Below, one piece after another: positions 15,673-25,118 of a stretch of DNA of 64,000 nt. The translations under genes and the position numbers were made by a program. The notes under the pieces were generated by a model. The model had not been told where the DNA came from, did not search any database, and was given only the letters and a program-made list of their open reading frames with translations. This stretch comes from Ignavibacteria bacterium (GTDB lineage: Bacteria; Bacteroidota; Ignavibacteria; Kapaibacteriales; Kapaibacteriaceae). Where the stretch lies: assembly GCA_016707005.1 (NCBI GenBank), contig JADJIQ010000005.1:881001-945000 (forward strand), in the 5' to 3' direction. Each line of letters opens with the position of its first letter. The stretch's first letter is position 1.

Positions 15673-17538
15673 TTATGGGATCACACCATCGAGTTGACGG
15701 GTGATGCGATCTTTCGGGTCAAGGCGGCGCGCAAGATCACGATATCTGCGGAAACCTGCAGTATCGGTAAACGCGTCAAGTTGGTAGAACGCCATTGTTC
15801 CGAATCCGGCCAGTGCGGTCTGCTGGAGCCCCTTATCGAGTCGGTCTGAACGGCCTCTGAGACTCGTCACCAGTTCTTCCAACCCTGCAATGCCGTGCTT
15901 TTGACGGTAGGTGAGGGTGTCTCTGGTGAGTCTCACAAGCGGTCCTGCTGGACGTCGTTCATATCCTTCTGCAAATCCTTGCTCGTCGCTAAGGAGTTCA
16001 GGAGTGATATAGACCGGCCTATCCGGGTTTGCGGTGAGAAGGGCGTTCAAGAGTGCAACAAAACGTTGCTGTATGATCCGAACGTTGCCCTGGTTCTTGT
16101 TGAAGGCATCTGCATCAGACTCAAACAGCTCGAGATAGGGCATGTAGGCATCCACTTCCGGCTGCACCTTCTTCATCACGTTGGGATATCGCTGAAGGAG
16201 GTAGGGGGCGTACCAGGTCCTACGCAGAAGCTCTTTATCGATCAGGGTGATATCTGTCCGCTCGTGATCCACCACCTGACGATACCACGCCGCGGAACAG
16301 AAATAGTCCCACTGTCGAGTAAGGATGATGGCATTCGGTTCGGCGTTATCAAAGACCCACGTTGTGTAGTTATCTACGGCCGTATGGTCAGACCTGTCCT
16401 GCTGTTGCCATCCCACAACCACCAACACCATTGGCATGGCGAGAGCTGCCCAATGAAGACGCGACGGCAGCTTCTGCAGAAGTGTAGGTAGCCCAACGCA
16501 GAACAGCAACACGGCAACGAGAATGGTGGGAAGGAAATATGGTTCCAGATCGGGGATGGCATATCCCAACGAGATCCCAAGATTGCCCGCGACGATGGCC
16601 ATCAATCCAACCGCTACGCTGCGTCGTGAGGCTATCGTGCGCCAGAGCCCATCCGCGGCCGGAACCAGTCCAACCCAGAGCAGGGTGGAAGAGAGGAGCG
16701 ACCAGAACATTGCAACGTTGTCGGAGAACGCCTTCTTGTCACTGAACATCCACACCCCAAACTGGGTGCCCTTTACGTGGTAAAGGAAGGATGATAGATC
16801 CCGATGAACCATTCCCCAGTTGATAGGGGGCTCCTGCATGCTCCGTAGCGGAAGCACTGCATAAAGGGCAACACCGGCGAGCGCCGGTATCACCACATAG
16901 GCCCAATTGCGGAGACGGAGTCTACGGTCCTGATCTCCAGAAAGCCACACCAGAATGAATCCCGGTGCAAGGAAGGCCGAAGACAGGTGATTGGCCAACA
17001 TCAGGCCGTAGAAGAGTCCGGCTAGTGTGGTCCACCGCTGCGCATTGTAAACATCGTTAGCACTCTTGAAGGCAAAGAGCAACGTAAGCGAGAAGAGAAG
17101 CAGATGAAGCGAATAGACCTCTATCGATGTGGCCTGAGCCCAGACAACGCTGCTCCATCCAAGGACAAGAGCGCCGCTTGCGGCGATGATCGAATAGAGG
17201 TGGTCAACGCGCGGACCATGCACACGCGCTAGGAGGGGCAGAACCAGGAGGTACATCACGGACACAGAAGAAGCCACCCACACTCCGGCCAAAACGTTCA
17301 AGGCGGCAACCGGGGAGCCCCATGACATCATCGTCCATACGTGCCCCAGGAGCGTAAAGAGCGGATAGCCGGTGGGGTGTGCAACACCGAGGGTTGTGCA
17401 TGCGGCAGCCAGTTCTCCACTGTCCGTATACATCAAACCAGGCGCCATGGTCAGCACATAGGTCGCAAAAACAAGAAGGCCGAGGACAGCTGCCTGGAAA
17501 CCAGGGGAGGCCAGTCCTCGGCCGATGATATTCTTCAT
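15673..17538 (-). CDS. DUF2723 membrane protein (glycosyltransferase-like)
   Basis: A 621-residue polytopic membrane protein of the DUF2723 family, related to GT-C/PMT-type glycosyltransferases. The N-terminus has the family's YVLTMAPGLMYTDSGELAAA and GVAHPTGYPLF stretches; the acidic DSGE is comparable to the catalytic loop of O-mannosyltransferases. About ten hydrophobic segments fill residues 15-400, and a soluble C-terminal region follows (VFDNAEPNAIILTRQWDYF...). It may transfer a lipid-linked sugar to a periplasmic acceptor, but no member's reaction is proven from this sequence. I chose the ATG at 17538, which lies 23 bases after the stop of the upstream T9SS gene; a longer frame would run into that gene. 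Confidence 0.88.
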   Translation of the reverse strand: MKNIIGRGLASPGFQAAVLGLLVFATYVLTMAPGLMYTDSGELAAACTTLGVAHPTGYPLFTLLGHVWTMMSWGSPVAALNVLAGVWVASSVSVMYLLVLPLLARVHGPRVDHLYSIIAASGALVLGWSSVVWAQATSIEVYSLHLLLFSLTLLFAFKSANDVYNAQRWTTLAGLFYGLMLANHLSSAFLAPGFILVWLSGDQDRRLRLRNWAYVVIPALAGVALYAVLPLRSMQEPPINWGMVHRDLSSFLYHVKGTQFGVWMFSDKKAFSDNVAMFWSLLSSTLLWVGLVPAADGLWRTIASRRSVAVGLMAIVAGNLGISLGYAIPDLEPYFLPTILVAVLLFCVGLPTLLQKLPSRLHWAALAMPMVLVVVGWQQQDRSDHTAVDNYTTWVFDNAEPNAIILTRQWDYFCSAAWYRQVVDHERTDITLIDKELLRRTWYAPYLLQRYPNVMKKVQPEVDAYMPYLELFESDADAFNKNQGNVRIIQQRFVALLNALLTANPDRPVYITPELLSDEQGFAEGYERRPAGPLVRLTRDTLTYRQKHGIAGLEELVTSLRGRSDRLDKGLQQTALAGFGTMAFYQLDAFTDTAGFRRYRDLARRLDPKDRITRQLDGVIP

Positions 17539-17560
17539 GGGTCGAGCGAAGAGTGGAAGA

Positions 17561-18268
17561 TCAGCGGGAAATGACCACCGGAGAGGCCGACATCGAACCA
17601 TCGGCTGACGTCATGATGAGACGATAGGTGCCCGAGGCAAGGCCGCTCAACGGCAATGTGGCTGCCGTGGAGGCATACACGCCATACGAACGAACGATGT
17701 TGCCGGAGGCGTCGTAGAGGCCGATAGAATTGATCGATGGGAGAACATCGCCGCGTACCGTGATCGATTCAGAGGCTGGAAGCGGACCAACGGAAAGGCC
17801 GATCTCAGACGCATCGCGAACAGATGTTGAAGGGGCGATCTTGAAGGTTATCGAAAAGTTGAGCTTGTCGTTCGTATTCGTCTTATCGAACAAGGAGACG
17901 CGTACGATGCTTGTGCCTTCTGCACCGCGAGGAGTGAGGTCAACGTAGATCGGGAGGGTACCGCCTACTGCCAGGACCTGGCCTTCGCGGATATATGGGT
18001 CGTCTCCCGGGCCCGGATAGAGGGACCAGCAGAGGTTCATGCAGAGTTGTGCCGTATGGTCGAGCGACACGTCGTTCAGGTCGTACGAGAAATACAGCTC
18101 TTTCGCCGTTTCGTTCAGGTTTCGAATGGTCCCTTCGCGCTTTACTGTGCCGCCTTCAGGCGTACCGTTGATCGTTTCGCCTTGGAGCCAATCGATCGTA
18201 TATGTCTGGGCACCAGCCGAGGCAGAAAGGAGGAGTCCTGCGATGAGCGCAAGTACATGAGTTTTCAT
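17561..18268 (-). CDS. small secreted protein with T9SS sorting domain
   Basis: A 235-residue protein. The signal peptide MKTHVLALIAGLLLSASAGA ends in AGAQ. Residues 21-150 form an all-beta domain of unknown family with two cysteines close together (LCMNLCW), perhaps a disulfide. The tail from about residue 155 (VGPLPASESITVRG...IGLYDASGNIVRSYG...SGTYRLIMTSADG) is a T9SS type A sorting domain. The ATG at 18268 is chosen because the signal peptide begins there; the longer frame upstream has no secretion features. It is probably co-transcribed with the DUF2723 gene. A full promoter (TTCG-N19-TAGGTTTG) sits just upstream. Confidence 0.8.
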   Translation of the reverse strand: MKTHVLALIAGLLLSASAGAQTYTIDWLQGETINGTPEGGTVKREGTIRNLNETAKELYFSYDLNDVSLDHTAQLCMNLCWSLYPGPGDDPYIREGQVLAVGGTLPIYVDLTPRGAEGTSIVRVSLFDKTNTNDKLNFSITFKIAPSTSVRDASEIGLSVGPLPASESITVRGDVLPSINSIGLYDASGNIVRSYGVYASTAATLPLSGLASGTYRLIMTSADGSMSASPVVISR

Positions 18269-18300
18269 AATTTGACGTCCCTTGGATTCAATGCGTTCTG

Positions 18301-18331
18301 CAAACCTACTACACGCCGGCAAATTCCCGAA
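18301..18331 (-). promoter_or_regulatory. Bacteroidota-type promoter TTCG-N19-TAGGTTTG
   Basis: On the - strand, TTCG (18331-18328) and TAGGTTTG (18308-18301) are 19 bases apart. The -7 box matches TAnnTTTG exactly; the -33 box is one base off TTTG. The predicted start lies near 18294, about 26 bases before the ATG of the small T9SS gene. Confidence 0.55.
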
Positions 18332-18370
18332 CGTGTGAAGTGTACGACGCCGAAACCACCCATTTGTGAC

Positions 18371-18383
18371 AGGAGAATTCGTG
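18371..18383 (+). promoter_or_regulatory. Shine-Dalgarno site that decides the TlpA-like start
   Basis: AGGAG (18371-18375) lies 5 bases before GTG at 18381. This favours GTG 18381 over the in-frame GTG at 18366 and removes five odd residues from the front of the signal peptide. The 16S 3' end here keeps the CCTCC anti-Shine-Dalgarno sequence. Confidence 0.7.
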
Positions 18384-18893
18384 AAAAGGTTCGTTCTGGC
18401 GGCGATCGTTGCCCTCGTTGCGCTTTCTGGGATCACTCGCGCTCAGGATTCCTCATCCGCTCGTCTTCCCTCCGTGAAGATCCGTAGCGTTTCCGGCGAC
18501 CTCGTGAATACGGCCGATATCAGCACAGATAATAAGCCCGTGGTGGTGAGTTTCTGGGCAACATGGTGTAAGCCGTGCCTTCAGGAGCTCCAAACCTACC
18601 ATGGCCTCTATGCAGAATGGCAAGAGAAGTACGGTGTTAAGCTGGTGGCAGTGTCCATCGATGACTCTCGGAATGCGTCCAAGGTAGCCCCTTTCGTAAA
18701 GTCCAGGAATTGGACATATGAGGTGTTGCTCGACATCAACCAAGAGTTCAAGCGCGCCATGAACGTGAACAACGTTCCGCACACATTTGTGATCATGAAC
18801 GGTAAGGTTGTGTTCTCCCATAGTGCATATTCGTCCGGCGACGAAGATGAGCTGGAAGAGCTCTTCAAGAAACTCACGGGCAAAGAAGGATAA
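18381..18893 (+). CDS. TlpA/ResA-like periplasmic thioredoxin
   Basis: A 170-residue exported thiol-disulfide protein. The signal peptide KRFVLAAIVALVALSGITRA is followed by a TlpA/ResA thioredoxin domain with WATWCKPC (CxxC near residue 59) and the cis-proline in NVPHTFVIM. Proteins of this type reduce or isomerise disulfides in the periplasm, often for cytochrome c or outer-membrane protein assembly. It starts an apparent three-gene operon with the DUF6029 and Omp28 genes (gaps of 3 and 54 bases). Omp28 itself is thioredoxin-like, so a shared role in redox handling of envelope proteins is plausible but unproven. It contains AGCCCCTT at 18686. Confidence 0.88.
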   Translation: MKRFVLAAIVALVALSGITRAQDSSSARLPSVKIRSVSGDLVNTADISTDNKPVVVSFWATWCKPCLQELQTYHGLYAEWQEKYGVKLVAVSIDDSRNASKVAPFVKSRNWTYEVLLDINQEFKRAMNVNNVPHTFVIMNGKVVFSHSAYSSGDEDELEELFKKLTGKEG

Positions 18894-18896
18894 TCT

Positions 18897-20576
18897 GTGA
18901 AGGCACTCATTGCCGGGATAGTGACCGTGGTTGCGCTGTCGCTTCCAATGTTTGGTCAAGGTATCGACATTCAGGACATCGGTACCATTAGCGGGTCCCT
19001 TCAGTCCGACATTCAGACCTACACAGAAGACACCATTATCGGTGCCCCGGAGGTTCCCGAACGGATCCTCTCCAACACGTTCTTCAATCTCCTGTTCTCC
19101 CGCGGCAAGTTCAGCGCCGGCATCAGGTTCGAATCCTATCAGAACCCGCTTCTCGGTATCGATCCGCGATACGGAACATCCGGCAGTGGAACGGGGCTTG
19201 GCATTCCATACCGCTTCGCGTCGTACACCGATGACATCTTTGAAGTAACGGCCGGAAACTTCTACGAACAGTTCGGCAGCGGGATGATCTTCCGCACGTA
19301 TGAAGAACGCAATCTCGGTTTCGACAATTCGATCGATGGTCTGCGGATGCGCTTCATGCCAACACCCGGAATGAAGATCACCGGTCTCATCGGCAGACAA
19401 CGTGCGTTTTGGGAGTTGAGCAGAGGTATTATGAGAGGGGGCGATCTTAGCCTCGACTTGAATGAGCTAGGAGATTCGCTTCTCCCTTCTGGCATGCACC
19501 TCACCCTTGGCGCAAGTGTGATGAGCCGGTATCAGGCAGATGATCAAGATCTCCTGAAGATCCCCGAGAACGTCCTTGCATGGTCCACACGTGCCCACTT
19601 CATGTATTCCGACTTCTCGCTCGAACTCGAATACGCGTATAAGATAAATGACCCGAGTGCTGCAAACCTTCTGTCGTTCAATCCCGGTGATGCTCTCTAT
19701 CTCAATGCATCGTATGCCGGCTCGGGCTTTGGGATGAACTTCGCGGCAAAGCGCATCGACAACATGGACTTCCGGAGCGATCGTACGGCAACGGGATTCG
19801 CACAACAGGTGAACTATTTGCCGGCGCTTACAAAACAGCACACGTGGAGACTTATTACGCTCTACCCGTATGCGACCCAGCCTACCGGTGAATTCGGCAT
19901 GCAGGGCGATGTTTCCATTACCATCCCGAAAGGATCGGGTCTTGGGAATGATGAAACGATGATCACCCTCAATGCGTCGGTGATCCATGCAATGGACACA
20001 ACACACACCAGCCCCTTTACCTATGATGTGGCATTCTGGTGGGATGATCGCATCTACTACCGAGACATCAACGTGGAGATCTCGCGCAAGTTTGGTAAGG
20101 ACTTCAAGGCCACTCTTGTCTACATCAATCTTGATTACGACCAGGACATCATTGAACGACGTGCCTCACCAAATGAAACACTCTACGGTGTGATCACCGC
20201 CAACTTTGCCTGCCTTGAATTGTGGTTCAAAACAGCAAAGAACCAGAGTCTTCGTACGGAGTTCCAGTTCATGTCGGCTTCTCATCAACCGGGAGCGAAG
20301 CTCGCCCTTCAGAACGGCAACTGGGTGATGGCACTTGCAGAGTACACGATCTCGCCACATTGGTACTTCACGGTCTTTGATGAATACAACTACGGGAACG
20401 CCGATCCTGCGCTGCAAGTACATTATCCGAATGCCAGTGTTTCCTACAACACAGGCGCACTTCGCGTTCAAGGCGGATACGGACGTGTTCGTGGTGGTAT
20501 CCTCTGCGTGGGCGGTATCTGCCGTCCTGTACCAGCGTCCAACGGCATGACGCTGAACGTAACGTATTCTTTCTGA
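18897..20576 (+). CDS. DUF6029 family outer-membrane beta-barrel protein
   Basis: A 559-residue protein with a signal peptide (KALIAGIVTVVALSLPMFGQ) and then a long run of alternating amphipathic strands ending in an aromatic residue (LNVTYSF), typical of an outer-membrane barrel. The segment YEQFGSGMIFRTYEERNLGFDNSIDGLR is characteristic of the DUF6029 family found in Bacteroidota, often beside Omp28-like genes as here. Function unknown. GTG start, 3 bases after the TlpA-like stop. Confidence 0.8.
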   Translation: MKALIAGIVTVVALSLPMFGQGIDIQDIGTISGSLQSDIQTYTEDTIIGAPEVPERILSNTFFNLLFSRGKFSAGIRFESYQNPLLGIDPRYGTSGSGTGLGIPYRFASYTDDIFEVTAGNFYEQFGSGMIFRTYEERNLGFDNSIDGLRMRFMPTPGMKITGLIGRQRAFWELSRGIMRGGDLSLDLNELGDSLLPSGMHLTLGASVMSRYQADDQDLLKIPENVLAWSTRAHFMYSDFSLELEYAYKINDPSAANLLSFNPGDALYLNASYAGSGFGMNFAAKRIDNMDFRSDRTATGFAQQVNYLPALTKQHTWRLITLYPYATQPTGEFGMQGDVSITIPKGSGLGNDETMITLNASVIHAMDTTHTSPFTYDVAFWWDDRIYYRDINVEISRKFGKDFKATLVYINLDYDQDIIERRASPNETLYGVITANFACLELWFKTAKNQSLRTEFQFMSASHQPGAKLALQNGNWVMALAEYTISPHWYFTVFDEYNYGNADPALQVHYPNASVSYNTGALRVQGGYGRVRGGILCVGGICRPVPASNGMTLNVTYSF

Positions 20577-20630
20577 CGTAACAAAGACAATGAGATGGTG
20601 GTCATAGCATCATCGAAACGGAGATAACCC

Positions 20631-21518
20631 ATGAAGACGATCATGCTTGTCATCACGATCACCGTAGCATTGATGATCAATGCCTGTGACGTAGTGGACG
20701 CCCCCTACCTGAAGAATCCTATCGATCCGGCAGATACGTTGCTGAAGGATACATCTAGTGTTGTTGTGTCCACTGGCGGACTGCAGAATGTGCTTCTTGA
20801 GGACTATACTGGACACACTTGCGGTAACTGTCCGGAGGCAGCAGATATTGCAAAGACGATCGCAGAGGCAAATCCAGGGCGTGTGATCGTTACAGCAGTA
20901 CATGCCGGCGGTTTTGCCACGCCTGAACTTCCGGACTATCCGTATGATTTTCAGACCGAGGTAGGCACAACGCTTGATCAGACGTTCAAGATCAGTCGTG
21001 CAGGAAATCCAAACGGCCTTGTCAATCGAGCCAAATACAATGCGCGGTTCATTCTCGGTCAGAACAATTGGGCGCCGGCCGTTGCTGCGCAACTGTCGCT
21101 GAGTCCGATCCTTGATCTTCAGCTTAGCCATACGTATCACGCAGACAAGCGCACGGTGGTGGCTACTGTAGAAGCAACCTACCGCTCGGCTGGTGAGAAC
21201 GACTACTCACTTGTTGTGTGGTTCATTGAGAACGGGATCGTTCAGGATCAGAAGGACTACCGACTGACGCCATCACACGTAGAGGACTATGACTTTGAGC
21301 ATGTGTTGCGTGGATCGATGAATGGAGCATGGGGCGATTCACTGAGCACAGATGCAAAACCTGCTGGTGCAAAGGTCAAGAAGGTCCTTCGCTATGCCAT
21401 TCCTGAGGGCGTAGATTGGAACCTTGAAAACTGCGAACTTGTAGCCTACGTGATCCGCCGCAAGGACGATCAAACACGCGACGTACTTCAGGTTGTGAAG
21501 CAGGCGTTTCGGCCTTAA
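20631..21518 (+). CDS. Omp28-related lipoprotein
   Basis: A 295-residue protein of the Omp28 family. The N-terminus MKTIMLVITITVALMINAC gives a lipobox-like cysteine at residue 19. The thioredoxin-like domain starts at VLLEDYTGHTCGNCPEAA, with CxxC near residue 64, followed by a beta-sandwich C-terminal half. Omp28 proteins are outer-membrane-associated and reported as adhesin or thiol proteins in Porphyromonas relatives. A GGAG ribosome-binding site precedes the ATG. Convergent 4-bp overlap with the Wzi-like gene. Confidence 0.88.
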   Translation: MKTIMLVITITVALMINACDVVDAPYLKNPIDPADTLLKDTSSVVVSTGGLQNVLLEDYTGHTCGNCPEAADIAKTIAEANPGRVIVTAVHAGGFATPELPDYPYDFQTEVGTTLDQTFKISRAGNPNGLVNRAKYNARFILGQNNWAPAVAAQLSLSPILDLQLSHTYHADKRTVVATVEATYRSAGENDYSLVVWFIENGIVQDQKDYRLTPSHVEDYDFEHVLRGSMNGAWGDSLSTDAKPAGAKVKKVLRYAIPEGVDWNLENCELVAYVIRRKDDQTRDVLQVVKQAFRP

Positions 21519-23170
21519 TAGCCTATGCGGATCTCAAACGATCCAAAGAAGAAGTTCTCCGGCGCATTACCGCCATTGCGGTTCGTGTAGCCAATGCGGA
21601 GGTCTGTAAAGATGTTCGGCATCCACTCTGCAGAGAACCAGAGTCGAACGCGACGTTGATAGCTCACGTTGCCGCGCAGGAAGGTGTTGCCTGCAAGACC
21701 GTCTCCATCACCGCGAAGAATATCGCCCCCTACATTGCCGATGGCAACAAGGATCCCGGAGCCGGGATAGTTGGGGTCTTCTGCTGTTTGAATGTTGCCG
21801 GTGCTATCGAGGAAGTTCTCGCCGTGACGTGAGTAGTCGAGATCAAGACGAAGGAATGTGCGTGGCGTGAACCAGTGTCGAGCCTGAAACGCAACACGAT
21901 CGGAATTGGGCTGAAGATCATACCCCACCGGTGCGCTGAAGGTTGTGTACGATGCGTTGATGCTTCGGTGCGAGAACGTAAAGGGATCAACACGAGCATA
22001 TTCAAGAGACAGCAAGGAACGCGACGAAGAGCCGGGCTGTCCGAGTGCCTGAGAAACGCCAAGTTGGTAGGCAAACTTGTTTTGGTTTCCTCCGGCCGAC
22101 GAATCTCCCAACGTGGCATAGTTGAGATCGTCGATGATGAGCGAACCATAGACCATGGTCCCCTTGAACGGGCGAACGGCAAGGTCAACACCCATCATGG
22201 AATTATCGTTGGCGCTTCGTTCCTGCGTGCTGAGTCCGGCAGAGACAAAGAATGCGAGCGGATTGAGATAGACAAAATCAAGCCCCCTGCCCCAATACAC
22301 GATCATGTCACTCACGGCAACGCTCAACCAATCAACGGGATCAAAGGCAAGCCGGTGTGTTGCGATGTATTTGCCCATCACGGCAGCACCCGATGTATCT
22401 ACACCATTCGCGGCTGAGTGCGTCATGGTGAAGCGCACACTCTTGTACGGCACGTCGATGAGAAGTCCGTCCAGTAAGGGGGCTTCAATGGAGTGAACAA
22501 AGTTGTCGATAGGGCTGAAGCCGAACTGCATTGCTTCCCGACCGAATCGAATGCGCAGCCAATCACCTTGGTACTGTACGTAGCCGATGTAGCGATCGAA
22601 GAAGGCGCTGTCTTCCATCGTAAACTTCAACGTTCGGGAGAGTGTTGGGTCCGTCTTGGCAATAAGGGCCGGATCTCCGGCCAATCGAATGCCATTCGAG
22701 AGGTCGAGGAAGTATCCGAAGTTTCCGCCCAGTGAGCCCATAAAGCGTATGGCCGGACGCATCAGCAGGAACGGATCAGACGTTGTTCCGTCATCGTAGT
22801 AGCCTGGCCTCATCATCAGGGAGATATCGCCCTGCATGCGTGCGATGCTGTCTGCATAGGACAGCCCGCGGAACCGTCCATTCGTCGTCTCTGCGAACTC
22901 CAGATCCCTCGTCAACGGCGCATTAAGCAGCACAGAGCCGTAGTAGGCTCCGATGTAGCGTCCAAATGCATTGGCTGTGTCCTTGCCTTGCTCAGTGAGT
23001 GTAAAGGCGGACTGTGGCCACACTGCGGTGGACCCGAGTGGTGCGGCACCATCGATAGCTCGCAGGAGCTGCATATCCATGGAGACGCGTTCGGCGTTCA
23101 CATCGGCGTTCTGCGCAAACACTGTGCTCAGTGTGAGCGTTAGAAGGAAGATCGAAGCGAGAAAACGCAT
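21515..23170 (-). CDS. Wzi-like outer-membrane beta-barrel protein
   Basis: A 551-residue protein with a signal peptide (RFLASIFLLTLTLSTVFAQ) and a C-terminal amphipathic strand ending IRIGY, consistent with a large outer-membrane barrel. The layout (an N-terminal helical piece, then RIRFGREAMQFGFSPIDNFVHSIEAPLLDGL and SVAVSDMIVYWGRGLDFVYLNPLAFF) resembles the capsule assembly Wzi family, which binds exopolysaccharide at the cell surface. No capsule gene cluster is visible, so the role is inferred. The ATG at 23170 overlaps the stop of the upstream SPOR gene by one base (TGATG), indicating translational coupling. Confidence 0.7.
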   Translation of the reverse strand: MRFLASIFLLTLTLSTVFAQNADVNAERVSMDMQLLRAIDGAAPLGSTAVWPQSAFTLTEQGKDTANAFGRYIGAYYGSVLLNAPLTRDLEFAETTNGRFRGLSYADSIARMQGDISLMMRPGYYDDGTTSDPFLLMRPAIRFMGSLGGNFGYFLDLSNGIRLAGDPALIAKTDPTLSRTLKFTMEDSAFFDRYIGYVQYQGDWLRIRFGREAMQFGFSPIDNFVHSIEAPLLDGLLIDVPYKSVRFTMTHSAANGVDTSGAAVMGKYIATHRLAFDPVDWLSVAVSDMIVYWGRGLDFVYLNPLAFFVSAGLSTQERSANDNSMMGVDLAVRPFKGTMVYGSLIIDDLNYATLGDSSAGGNQNKFAYQLGVSQALGQPGSSSRSLLSLEYARVDPFTFSHRSINASYTTFSAPVGYDLQPNSDRVAFQARHWFTPRTFLRLDLDYSRHGENFLDSTGNIQTAEDPNYPGSGILVAIGNVGGDILRGDGDGLAGNTFLRGNVSYQRRVRLWFSAEWMPNIFTDLRIGYTNRNGGNAPENFFFGSFEIRIGY

Positions 23171-23901
23171 CAACGCTTTGTCACCGTTGGCTTACACTTA
23201 CACACCGCACGGACAGCGTCGAGATCCTTGAGGGCCTCCGGTTCCGTTTCGTACTCGCCCACGCTAACGATGTATCGCGTCTTGTTCTTCAACTGTTCAG
23301 AGGTGAGCCGTGCACGCATGCGCTTCTTCTTGAATTGCTCAACGAGACCGTCGGCTTCATCCTTGCTGAACGTGGTGCGTGTGACCAACGTATAAGCCTT
23401 TGCAGCTGTCTTTGCCGGAGTCTCGGCAACCGGCTCTGCCTTCTTTGGTGCAGGTGCAGCAACAGTTCGGTCTCCGGGAGGAGGAGCCCCAACTGTGGAA
23501 CGCATCACATCGTACACCACTGGGAGGAGTTCGCTCTGTGAGTACTGTTCTCGCATCGTAATGAAGGTCTTCTTGGCCTTATCTGCTTCTCCCTTTGTTG
23601 CTGCGAAGATCACCAACCGAGCTAGTGCATCATCTGCCCATTCGCTCTTCGGATAGGCATCAACAATGCGCTCCAAGAGTGGAGCGGCCTTCTTAGGATC
23701 TTCAACGAGGGATGCATGAAGAAAGAGTACGCCCGGATCGTCGGGATTATCGATCAACAGATCCGGCAGTGCCTTCTTTGCGTCAGACGTCCACCCCGAG
23801 GCCACCTGTTGAATGTATTGCTTCACACCAACCGTTTGCGCGCGTACGAACACAGGAAGGATGAAGAGAAGTGTAAGGAGCAATAATGTGCGTCGGTGCA
23901 T
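23170..23901 (-). CDS. SPOR domain protein with TPR-like helices
   Basis: A 243-residue exported protein. The signal peptide HRRTLLLLTLLFILPVFVRA precedes TPR-like helical repeats (about 25-130: LLIDNPDDPGVLFLHASLVEDP, YPKSEWADDALARLVIFAATKG). An Ala/Pro-rich linker follows, then a C-terminal SPOR domain (AYTLVTRTTFSKDEADGLVEQFKKK...RYIVSVGEYETEPEAL). SPOR domains bind denuded septal peptidoglycan, so this may link the coupled Wzi-like barrel or division machinery to the wall. The start at 23901 is chosen because the signal peptide begins there. Divergent from murG. Confidence 0.82.
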   Translation of the reverse strand: MHRRTLLLLTLLFILPVFVRAQTVGVKQYIQQVASGWTSDAKKALPDLLIDNPDDPGVLFLHASLVEDPKKAAPLLERIVDAYPKSEWADDALARLVIFAATKGEADKAKKTFITMREQYSQSELLPVVYDVMRSTVGAPPPGDRTVAAPAPKKAEPVAETPAKTAAKAYTLVTRTTFSKDEADGLVEQFKKKRMRARLTSEQLKNKTRYIVSVGEYETEPEALKDLDAVRAVCKCKPTVTKR

Positions 23902-23990
23902 GGTGCTTTGGTCAAGAGAATGGGGGAGGACGGCTGAAATTACGGAAGAGGGCCTATTTTGGTGGTGCTTCATCTACTGAGTATCTAAAC

Positions 23991-25118
23991 GTGATCGCAA
24001 CAGTTGCCCCTTCCAAGAACTTTCGTGTGGTTGTGGCCGCCGGGGGGACCGGTGGACACATCTTTCCTGCTGTTGCTGTTGTTGAGCAATTGGAGGCTCT
24101 CACGGGAGGTGACTGCGATGCTGTCTTCATGGGCAGCACGGACCGAATGGAGACCACGCTGGTTCCCAAACTCGGCTATAAGTATGTACCGATGCCGATC
24201 ACAGGCTTTAAGGGGCTTGCCTTTTCCACGCTCACGCTTCCGGTGAAGGTGCTTACGTCTATTCGCATCGCACGCGAAACCATACGCCAGCACAGACCGC
24301 ATTGCGTGATCTGTACGGGAGCCTACATCAGCTACCCGGTAGGTGTTGCAGCACTGCGAGAGCGTGTACCGCTTGTTGTATTGGAGAGCAATCTCAACCC
24401 GGGCAAGGCTAATGCCCGACTCGCTCCAAAGGCAACGGCCGTTGTTCTGGCCTTCGACGAAAGCAAGGGGTTCTATCCGGATTCGATGTCGCCCAAACTT
24501 CATGTCCTCGGTAATCCCGTTCGATCACAGATCCACGCGGCGAAGCCGGTTGACGAGGCACGCCGAGCATATGGACTTGATCCTCATCGACAAACAGTTC
24601 TGGTATTCGGCGGAAGCCTCGGAGCTCATACGATCAACACTGCCGTTGAACGTGCACTGCCCGAGATCGCAGAACGTCCGTGGCAGATTCTCTGGCAAAC
24701 GGGGAAGGGCTTTGCTCCGCAAACCCCACTGCCCCCTAACGTAGTGATGCTTCCGTTCCTCGACGATATGGGAAGTGCCTATGCGGCCGCAGACCTGGTT
24801 GTTTCGAGATCCGGGGCTACAACCATCGCTGAGCTGGGAATCGTTGGCAAGCCAGCCATCTTTGTTCCGCTTGCAACAGCATCGACCAATGAACAACAAC
24901 ACAATGCATTGGTCGTTGAGAAGAACAATGCAGCCATTGTGTTGTCTGATGCTGTTCTCAAAGACATTCTCCTTCCCACGATCGATTCCGTCATGAATGA
25001 TCCAGACAGACGTGCAGTAATGTCCAATGCAATGCTTTCGCTAGGCAGACCATTCGCTGCCAGAGATGCGGCCCAACTTGTTCTCCGCATAGGCGGGTGG
25101 AAAGGGGGCTTTGCATGA
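23991..25118 (+). CDS. murG: UDP-N-acetylglucosamine--MurNAc-pentapeptide transferase
   Basis: A 375-residue peripheral inner-membrane enzyme that adds GlcNAc to lipid I to make lipid II. The N-terminal GT-B glycine loop AAGGTGGHIFPAVAV is near residue 14. ICTGAYISYPVG, the second-domain VFGGSLGAHTIN, and SRSGATTIAELG with the donor-binding PLATASTNEQQHNA follow. The GTG at 23991 gives the usual length; the open frame before it overlaps the divergent SPOR gene. No other mur or fts genes are adjacent, so murG is outside the usual dcw cluster. It overlaps the next gene by 4 bases (ATGA). AAGGGGCT is at 24210. Confidence 0.95.
   Translation: MIATVAPSKNFRVVVAAGGTGGHIFPAVAVVEQLEALTGGDCDAVFMGSTDRMETTLVPKLGYKYVPMPITGFKGLAFSTLTLPVKVLTSIRIARETIRQHRPHCVICTGAYISYPVGVAALRERVPLVVLESNLNPGKANARLAPKATAVVLAFDESKGFYPDSMSPKLHVLGNPVRSQIHAAKPVDEARRAYGLDPHRQTVLVFGGSLGAHTINTAVERALPEIAERPWQILWQTGKGFAPQTPLPPNVVMLPFLDDMGSAYAAADLVVSRSGATTIAELGIVGKPAIFVPLATASTNEQQHNALVVEKNNAAIVLSDAVLKDILLPTIDSVMNDPDRRAVMSNAMLSLGRPFAARDAAQLVLRIGGWKGGFA

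Noticed and set aside
18453..19400. 315-codon - strand frame opposite the TlpA-like and DUF6029 genes
   Set aside because: No family resemblance; the + strand genes have signal peptides, motifs and operon spacing.
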